A stretch of DNA of 64,000 nt from Terrirubrum flagellatum (lineage in GTDB: Bacteria > Pseudomonadota > Alphaproteobacteria > Rhizobiales > Beijerinckiaceae). Below, piece by piece: positions 58,980 to 64,000 of this stretch. The stretch is from the NCBI RefSeq assembly GCF_022059845.1, contig NZ_CP091852.1, forward strand, positions 248,001 through 312,000, in the 5' to 3' direction. The notes below the pieces were generated by a model that did no database searches, was not told where the DNA came from, and saw nothing but the letters and a program-made list of their open reading frames with translations. The position numbers were made by a program, and so were the translations under genes. Every line of letters starts with the position of its first letter. Position 1 is the stretch's first letter.

Positions 58980-60185
58980 TCAGGATCGCTTCTGGTTGTA
59001 GACGTCGAGACAGACGGCGCCGAGCAGCACGACGCCCTTGATGACCTGCTGATAGTCGATGCCGATGCCGAGGATCGACATGCCATTGTTCATCACGCCC
59101 ATGATCAGCGCGCCGATGACAGCGCCGGAGACGCGCCCGACGCCGCCATAGGCCGACGCGCCGCCGATGAAGCAGGCGGCGATCACGTCGAGCTCGAATC
59201 CGAGGCCCGCTTTCGGCGTCGCCGTGTTGAGGCGCGCGGCGAAGACGAGACCGGCGAGCGCCGCCAGCACGCCCATATTCACGAAGGCGAGGAAGGTGAG
59301 CCGCTCCGTTCTCACGCCGGACAGTTTCGCCGCGCGCGCATTGCCGCCGACAGCATAGATCTGTCGCCCCATGGTCGTCCGCGTGGTGACGAAGCCATAG
59401 AGCGCGATCAGCGCGGCCATGATGATCAGCACATTGGGCAGGCCGCGATAGGAGGCGATGAGATAGGTCGCGTAGAGGATCACCGCCGCGAACCCGATAT
59501 TCTTGCCGATGAAGAACGCCTGCGGCTCGACCGGCACGTCATGGCTCTGCTGGCGGGCGCGGCTCTTGAAATTGAGAATGACGAGCGCAAGCACCAGCGC
59601 AGCGCCGATCGCGAGCGAGGTCGGGTAAAGCCCGGTCGCCTCGGGAAACAGCTCGGGAATGAAGCCCGAGGAGAGCTTCTGGAAGGTCGGCGGAAACGGC
59701 CCGACCGACTGGCCCTGCAGGATCGCGAGCGCGAATCCCTTGAACACCAGCATGCCCGCGAGCGTGACGATGAAAGACGGAATCTTGAAATAGGCGACCC
59801 AATAGCCTTGCGCCGCGCCGATGAGCGCGCCGAAGGCGAGGCAGATCAGGACCGCGGGAATGTAATGCACCTGGTAGCGCACCATCAGCACCGCCGCGAC
59901 GGCGCCGACAGCGCCCGCGACCGAGCCGACCGAAAGGTCGATATGCCCGGTGACGATGACCAGCAGCATGCCCAGCGCCATGATGACGATGAAGCTGTTC
60001 TGCAGCACGAGATTGGTGAGATTGAGGGGGCGCAGCAGCGTCCCGTTGGTCGCGAACTGGAAGAAGATCATGATCGCGACCAGCGAGAGCAGCATGCCAT
60101 ATTCGCGCAGGCTGGACTTGATCAGGCCGCCGATGCGCCGCTCGTCGGTCCGCGCAGGCGCTCCTTGCAGGATCTCGCCGCTCAT
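58980..60185 (-). CDS. gguB: Sugar ABC transporter permease, GguB/XylH type
   Basis: CUT2-family permease of 401 residues with about 10 membrane segments; VTGHIDLSVGSVAGAVGAVA near residue 57 and the GGASAYGGVGRVSGAVIGAL motif near 341. It forms the channel of the ChvE system. Last gene of the operon; start overlaps gguA by ATGA. Confidence 0.93.
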   Translation of the reverse strand: MSGEILQGAPARTDERRIGGLIKSSLREYGMLLSLVAIMIFFQFATNGTLLRPLNLTNLVLQNSFIVIMALGMLLVIVTGHIDLSVGSVAGAVGAVAAVLMVRYQVHYIPAVLICLAFGALIGAAQGYWVAYFKIPSFIVTLAGMLVFKGFALAILQGQSVGPFPPTFQKLSSGFIPELFPEATGLYPTSLAIGAALVLALVILNFKSRARQQSHDVPVEPQAFFIGKNIGFAAVILYATYLIASYRGLPNVLIIMAALIALYGFVTTRTTMGRQIYAVGGNARAAKLSGVRTERLTFLAFVNMGVLAALAGLVFAARLNTATPKAGLGFELDVIAACFIGGASAYGGVGRVSGAVIGALIMGVMNNGMSILGIGIDYQQVIKGVVLLGAVCLDVYNQKRS

Positions 60186-61714
60186 GGCCTTTCCCCCTTC
60201 TGCACGATCGCCCGCATGATCTTCTCCTGGCTCGCTTCCGCGGCCGGAAATTCTCCGACGAACGCGCCCTCATTCATGACGCAGATCCGGTCGCACACGC
60301 CGAGCAGCTCCGGCATTTCCGACGAGATCATGATGACGCCGCGCCCGGCGTCCGCAAGCTCGTTGATGATGCAGTAGATTTCATACTTTGCGCCGACATC
60401 GATGCCCCGCGTCGGTTCATCGAGGATGAGCACCTGCGGGTCGGTGAACAGCCACTTCGACAGCACCACCTTCTGCTGGTTGCCGCCGGAGAGCTGGCCG
60501 GACTCCTGATAGACGCTGGAGCAGCGGATGCGCATGCGATTGCGATAGTCGCTGGCGACCTTCAATTCGCGCATGTCGTCGATGACGCGGCCCGGCGCCA
60601 CAGCGTCGAGATTGGCCAGCGTGACATTCTTGCGGATGTCCTCGGCGAGGATCAGGCCGAGCTCCTTGCGATCCTCGGTGACGTAGGCGAGCCCGGCGTC
60701 GATCGCGCGCCGCACTGTGGAGAGATCGACTTCGCGCCCGTCCATCTTCGCGCGGCCGCTGATCTTCTGACCATAGGAGCGGCCGAACAGACTCATGGCG
60801 AATTCGGTGCGGCCCGCGCCCATGAGGCCGGCGACGCCGACGATCTCGCCGCGCCGGACATGAAAATTCACGTTCTTGACGATCTGCCGTTCGGCGTCGA
60901 GCGGATGATAGGCCGACCAGTTCTCGACCGAGAACACGATTTCGCCGATCTTCGGCTCGCGTTTGGGATAGCGATGTTCGAGATCGCGATCGACCATGCG
61001 CCGGATGATGCGATCTTCCTCGACCGGTCCCGCGCGGCAGTCGAGCGTGTCGACGGCGCGGCCGTCGCGCAGCACCGTGATGCGGTCGGCGACGCGGGAG
61101 ACCTCGTTCAGCTTGTGGGAAATCAGGATCGACGAGATGCCGTGCGCGCGGAACTCGGTCAGCAGCTCGAGCAGCGCCTCGCTGTCCTGCTCGTTGAGGC
61201 TCGCCGTCGGCTCGTCGAGAATGAGCAGCCGCACATCCTTGGAGAGCGCCTTGGCGATCTCGACGAGCTGCTGCTTGCCGACGCCGAGATCGGTGATCAG
61301 CGTATCCGGCGCCTCGCGCAACCCGACCTTGGCGAGCAGCGCCTGCGTGCTGCGATAGGCGGCCTCGCGGTCGATCACGCCGAAACGCCCTGGCGGCTTT
61401 GCGAGATAGATATTCTCCGCGATCGACATCAGCGGAATCAGCGCCAGCTCCTGATGGATGATGATGATGCCGAGCGCTTCGGAATCCGTGATGCCGCGGA
61501 AGCGGCGCTCCTCGCCATTGAAGACAATGGCGCCTTCATAGGAGCCGTGGGGATAGACGCCGCTCAGCACCTTCATCAGCGTTGATTTGCCGGCGCCGTT
61601 CTCGCCAACCAGCGCGTGGATTTCTCCGGGTTCGACGGTGAAGGACACGTCGCTCAGGGCCTTCACGCCGGTGAAGGACTTGCTGATGCCGCGCATTTCG
61701 AGGATGGCGCTCAT
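60182..61714 (-). CDS. gguA: Sugar ABC transporter ATP-binding protein, GguA/XylG type (two ATPase domains)
   Basis: CUT2 ATPase of 510 residues with two domains. The first has GENGAGKSTLMKVLSG near residue 36, DLGVGKQQLVEIAKAL and LILDEPTASLNEQ; the second has GLMGAGRTEFAMSLFG near 292, LSGGNQQKVVLSKWL and LILDEPTRGIDVGAK. ATG at 61714 with GGGAG upstream; the earlier in-frame TTG at 61726 is rejected. Confidence 0.94.
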   Translation of the reverse strand: MSAILEMRGISKSFTGVKALSDVSFTVEPGEIHALVGENGAGKSTLMKVLSGVYPHGSYEGAIVFNGEERRFRGITDSEALGIIIIHQELALIPLMSIAENIYLAKPPGRFGVIDREAAYRSTQALLAKVGLREAPDTLITDLGVGKQQLVEIAKALSKDVRLLILDEPTASLNEQDSEALLELLTEFRAHGISSILISHKLNEVSRVADRITVLRDGRAVDTLDCRAGPVEEDRIIRRMVDRDLEHRYPKREPKIGEIVFSVENWSAYHPLDAERQIVKNVNFHVRRGEIVGVAGLMGAGRTEFAMSLFGRSYGQKISGRAKMDGREVDLSTVRRAIDAGLAYVTEDRKELGLILAEDIRKNVTLANLDAVAPGRVIDDMRELKVASDYRNRMRIRCSSVYQESGQLSGGNQQKVVLSKWLFTDPQVLILDEPTRGIDVGAKYEIYCIINELADAGRGVIMISSEMPELLGVCDRICVMNEGAFVGEFPAAEASQEKIMRAIVQKGERP

Positions 61715-61775
61715 CGCGTCTCCCAACTTCCGGAGCGGCCGCGCTCACGCGCGGCCGCTTGATCAATCACTGACG

Positions 61776-62840
61776 TTAGCGAATCTGGTTCGCCTTGTAA
61801 TAGCCGCTGGCGATCAGCGCCTGCTCCCAGTTGCTCTTGTCGACCGCGACCGGCTTCAGGAGAAAGGACGGCACGACCTTGACGCCATTGTTGTAGGTCT
61901 TGGTGTCGTTGACTTGCACCTGCTTGCCGCTGAGCATGGCGTCGACCATGTCGGCTGTCACTTTCGCGAGATCGCGGGTGTCCTTGAAGATGGTCGAATA
62001 TTGCTCGCCGGCGAGGATCGACTTGACCGACGGCACCTCCGCATCCTGGCCGCTCACAAAGGGCATCTTCATCGAGCCCGAGCCGTAGCCCACGCCTTTC
62101 AGCGAGGAGAGGATGCCGATCGACAGGCCGTCATAGGGCGACAGCACCGCGTCGACCCGCTTGTCGGTATAGTAAGCGCTGAGCAGATTATCCATGCGCG
62201 CCTGGGCGGTCGCGCCGTCCCAGCGCAGCGTTGACACCTTGTCCATGCCCATCTGGCCGCTGCGCACGACAAGCTGCTTGTTGTCGATGTAGGGCTTCAG
62301 CACCGACATTGCGCCGTCATAGAAGAAGTAGGCGTTGTTGTCGTCGGGCGAGCCGCCGAACAGTTCGATGTTGAACGGCCCCTTGGCGTCGGGAAGGCCA
62401 AGGCCCTTCACGAGCGACTGCGCCTGCAGCACGCCGACCTGGAAATTGTCGAATGTCGCGTAATAGTCGACATTCGGCGTGTCGCGGATCAGACGATCAT
62501 AGGCGATGACCTTCACCCCGGCCGCGGCGGCCTGCTTCAGGATGTCGGAGAGCGTGGTGCCGTCGATCGCCGCGATCACAAGCACTTTCGCGCCCTTCGT
62601 CACCATGTTCTCGATCTGCGAGAGCTGGTTCGGAATGTCGTCTTCGGCATATTGCAGATCGGTGTTGTAGCCGCGCTCCTTCAACACCTTGACCATGTTG
62701 TCGCCGTCCGAGATCCAGCGCGCCGACGATTTCGTTGGCATCGCGATGCCGATGGTCGGCTTGGATTGCGCGAACGCCGGACCCGCGAGCGCAAGCGCTC
62801 CCAGCATCAGGCTCGAAACAATCATTTTGCGTCGGGTCAT
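61776..62840 (-). CDS. chvE: Multiple sugar-binding periplasmic protein, ChvE/XylF family
   Basis: Periplasmic binding protein of 354 residues. Signal peptide [20 protein letters not shown]; mature start [20 protein letters not shown]; sugar-pocket features [20 protein letters not shown] and [15 protein letters not shown]. In Agrobacterium ChvE binds arabinose, glucose, galactose and other monosaccharides and links to virulence and chemotaxis. With GguA and GguB it forms a complete importer here. The downstream keto-acid gene suggests L-arabinose among its sugars. Confidence 0.93.
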   Translation of the reverse strand: MTRRKMIVSSLMLGALALAGPAFAQSKPTIGIAMPTKSSARWISDGDNMVKVLKERGYNTDLQYAEDDIPNQLSQIENMVTKGAKVLVIAAIDGTTLSDILKQAAAAGVKVIAYDRLIRDTPNVDYYATFDNFQVGVLQAQSLVKGLGLPDAKGPFNIELFGGSPDDNNAYFFYDGAMSVLKPYIDNKQLVVRSGQMGMDKVSTLRWDGATAQARMDNLLSAYYTDKRVDAVLSPYDGLSIGILSSLKGVGYGSGSMKMPFVSGQDAEVPSVKSILAGEQYSTIFKDTRDLAKVTADMVDAMLSGKQVQVNDTKTYNNGVKVVPSFLLKPVAVDKSNWEQALIASGYYKANQIR

Positions 62841-62892
62841 TGTCTACTCCCTGGGTTAACCGGTCTTGCTCACATTGTTGGTCGTTCTGGAG

Positions 62893-62911
62893 CGGCGGAC
62901 AGAGTCCGCCG
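62893..62911. terminator. Hairpin between keto-acid dehydratase and chvE
   Basis: CGGCGGAC-AGA-GTCCGCCG, perfect 8-bp arms with a 3-base loop, 24 bases after the stop of the gene at 62935 and 53 upstream of chvE. Could attenuate or partly end the transcript; no T-run is present. Confidence 0.5.
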
Positions 62912-62934
62912 TCAGGCGCTGCATTGAATCGATC

Positions 62935-63861
62935 TCATCGCCCCCAGCGCAGGACGAGTGGATCGAGGCTGCGCGCAATTTCTATCAATCCGGCCTGCGT
63001 CGCGGGATGCGGCAATTCGAGTGGGTGACGAACCGCCGCCGATGTGATCACGCCGCCTTCCTTCATCAGGATTTTCGCTGCGGACAGTCCTGTCTGCCGG
63101 TTCTCGTAATTGATCAGCGGCAGCCATTTCGCATAGGCGGCCATCGCTTCGGCGCGACGCCCGGCGAGATAGGGATCGATGATTTGCCGGATGCCGTCGG
63201 GATAGCCGCCGCCGGTCATCGAACCGGTCGCGCCGGCGTCGAGATCGGCCATCAGAGTGATCGCTTCTTCGCCGTCCCATGGGCCTTCGATCGTTTCACC
63301 GCCGAGCGCAAGCAGCGTGCGCAGCTTCGCGGCGGCCTGCGCGACCTCGATCTTGAAATAGCGGATCTGCTCGATCTCTTTCGCGAGCTTTGCGAGAAAC
63401 GGCGGCGACAGCGGCGTTCCCGCGACCGGCGCGTCCTGGATCATGATCGGGATCGAGATCGCGCTGGCGACCCGGCGGAAGAACGCTTCGATCGCGCCCT
63501 CGCCCACCCTGAAGGTCGCGCCGTGATAGGGCGGCATGATCATCACCATGGCCGCGCCCATCTCCTGCGCTTTCCTTGAACGCGCGGCGCAGACGTCGCT
63601 GGAGAAATGGCTCGTCGTGACGATCACGGGAACGCGGCCTGCGACATGGGCGAGCGCCGTCTCCATCACCGTGTCGCGCTCGGCGTCGGTCAGCACGAAC
63701 TGCTCGGAGAAATTGGCGAGGATGCAGAGCCCGTTCGAGCCCGCATCGATCATGAAATCGAGACAGCGGCGCTGGCCGGCGAGATCGAGCGCGCCATTGT
63801 CGTTAAAGATCGTGGGGACGACGGGGAAGACGCCGCGATAGGGCCGCGAATGACTTGTCAT
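62935..63861 (-). CDS. DapA-superfamily protein, probable L-2-keto-3-deoxyarabonate dehydratase
   Basis: Schiff-base aldolase/dehydratase of 308 residues. N-terminal YRGVFPVVPTIFNDNGALDL, Schiff-base lysine in IRYFKIEVAQ near residue 170, GWDG-like GPWDGEEAITLMADLDAGAT near 193. The EGPWDGEE/GGGYPDG pattern fits 2-keto-3-deoxy-sugar-acid enzymes such as KDA dehydratase better than dihydrodipicolinate synthase. It would turn 2-keto-3-deoxy-arabonate into alpha-ketoglutarate semialdehyde. Lies between a GntR gene and chvE on the same strand. Confidence 0.87.
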   Translation of the reverse strand: MTSHSRPYRGVFPVVPTIFNDNGALDLAGQRRCLDFMIDAGSNGLCILANFSEQFVLTDAERDTVMETALAHVAGRVPVIVTTSHFSSDVCAARSRKAQEMGAAMVMIMPPYHGATFRVGEGAIEAFFRRVASAISIPIMIQDAPVAGTPLSPPFLAKLAKEIEQIRYFKIEVAQAAAKLRTLLALGGETIEGPWDGEEAITLMADLDAGATGSMTGGGYPDGIRQIIDPYLAGRRAEAMAAYAKWLPLINYENRQTGLSAAKILMKEGGVITSAAVRHPLELPHPATQAGLIEIARSLDPLVLRWGR

Positions 63862-63883
63862 GACAACCTCGGTGAAATTCCGC

Positions 63884-64000
63884 TCATGGCTTGTCGAAGT
63901 TTGTTTGCTTGCCTGCGGCGCCGTGCCGACGCAAGCCGTTATGGATGCAGGCGGTCATGGCGGCGGCCGCCTCTTCCGCGTTGCGCCCGGCGATCGCGTC
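63884..64000 (-). CDS. C-terminal end of a GntR (FCD-type) regulator, 5' part cut by window
   Basis: The last 38 codons plus stop of a minus-strand gene. DAIAGRNAEEAAAAMTACIH is the closing helix of an FCD domain, where the AI.xRDxExA.xAM pattern is standard. Ends 22 bases before the keto-acid dehydratase start, so the two are probably in one operon and the regulator senses a sugar or sugar acid. Confidence 0.75.
   Translation of the reverse strand, partial: DAIAGRNAEEAAAAMTACIHNGLRRHGAAGKQTNFDKP

Noticed and set aside
1-64000. CRISPR arrays, tRNA, rRNA, insertion sequences or prophage
   Set aside because: No regularly spaced direct repeats, RNA gene signatures, transposase or phage proteins were seen on either strand.

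Overview
The window is chromosome-like DNA from a G+C-rich alphaproteobacterium, most likely of the order Hyphomicrobiales (Rhizobiales). The basis is strong GC bias in all genes, a ChvE-GguA-GguB sugar transporter, many ABC uptake systems paired with catabolic genes, and two copies of a palindromic intergenic repeat with the GGGAACCGGTTTT core common in rhizobia and their relatives. The genus cannot be fixed from the sequence alone. I found no rRNA, tRNA, CRISPR array, phage gene or transposase. Both ends cut genes: a phosphotransferase at the left and a GntR regulator at the right. No gap between genes exceeds about 300 bases.

Region 1 (1 to about 23.2 kb) is an acyl-CoA catabolic island. 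It holds a phosphotransferase plus acyl-CoA dehydrogenase pair, two enoyl-CoA hydratase-like proteins, four short-chain dehydrogenases, a side-by-side pair of acyl-CoA dehydrogenases, a CoA ligase, a flavoprotein dehydrogenase, a medium-chain reductase, two small SnoaL/YciI proteins and a Liv-type ABC importer in which LivM and LivG are fused. The unifying feature is a 14-bp palindrome close to ACCGWCYNGWCGGT. It occurs eight times, once at the 5' end of each of eight transcription units, including that of the only TetR gene. I read this as one TetR regulon for uptake, CoA activation and beta-oxidation-like breakdown of an unidentified, probably branched, cyclic or gamma-oxygenated acid. A VapBC toxin-antitoxin pair and a secreted alpha/beta hydrolase lie within the island without such a site.

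Region 2 (23.2 to 32.9 kb) is a dipeptide-type ABC importer with fused ATPases, two M20 family hydrolases and an M24/creatinase-fold protein. A divergent HutC-type GntR gene sits at its head. One M20 protein and the M24 protein have lost usual metal ligands, so the substrate is probably not an ordinary peptide.

Region 3 (33.2 to 41.7 kb) is a sugar-acid or keto-acid cluster: two RraA-like aldolases, an IlvD/Edd family dehydratase, a mannonate dehydratase-like enzyme, a SnoaL-like protein and a Tau/Ssu-type ABC importer. A divergent FCD-type GntR gene is separated from it by a perfect 18-bp palindrome.

Region 4 (41.8 to 64 kb) looks devoted to plant-derived sugars. It contains a GH51 alpha-L-arabinofuranosidase with an oligosaccharide-type ABC importer and an ArsR-like regulator; a ThuA protein, a CUT1 sugar importer and a Gfo/Idh/MocA oxidoreductase opposite a LacI regulator; and ChvE-GguA-GguB next to a 2-keto-3-deoxy-arabonate dehydratase-like protein. 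Together with the IlvD-type dehydratase of region 3, these could form much of the non-phosphorylative L-arabinose route. The final semialdehyde dehydrogenase is not in the window.
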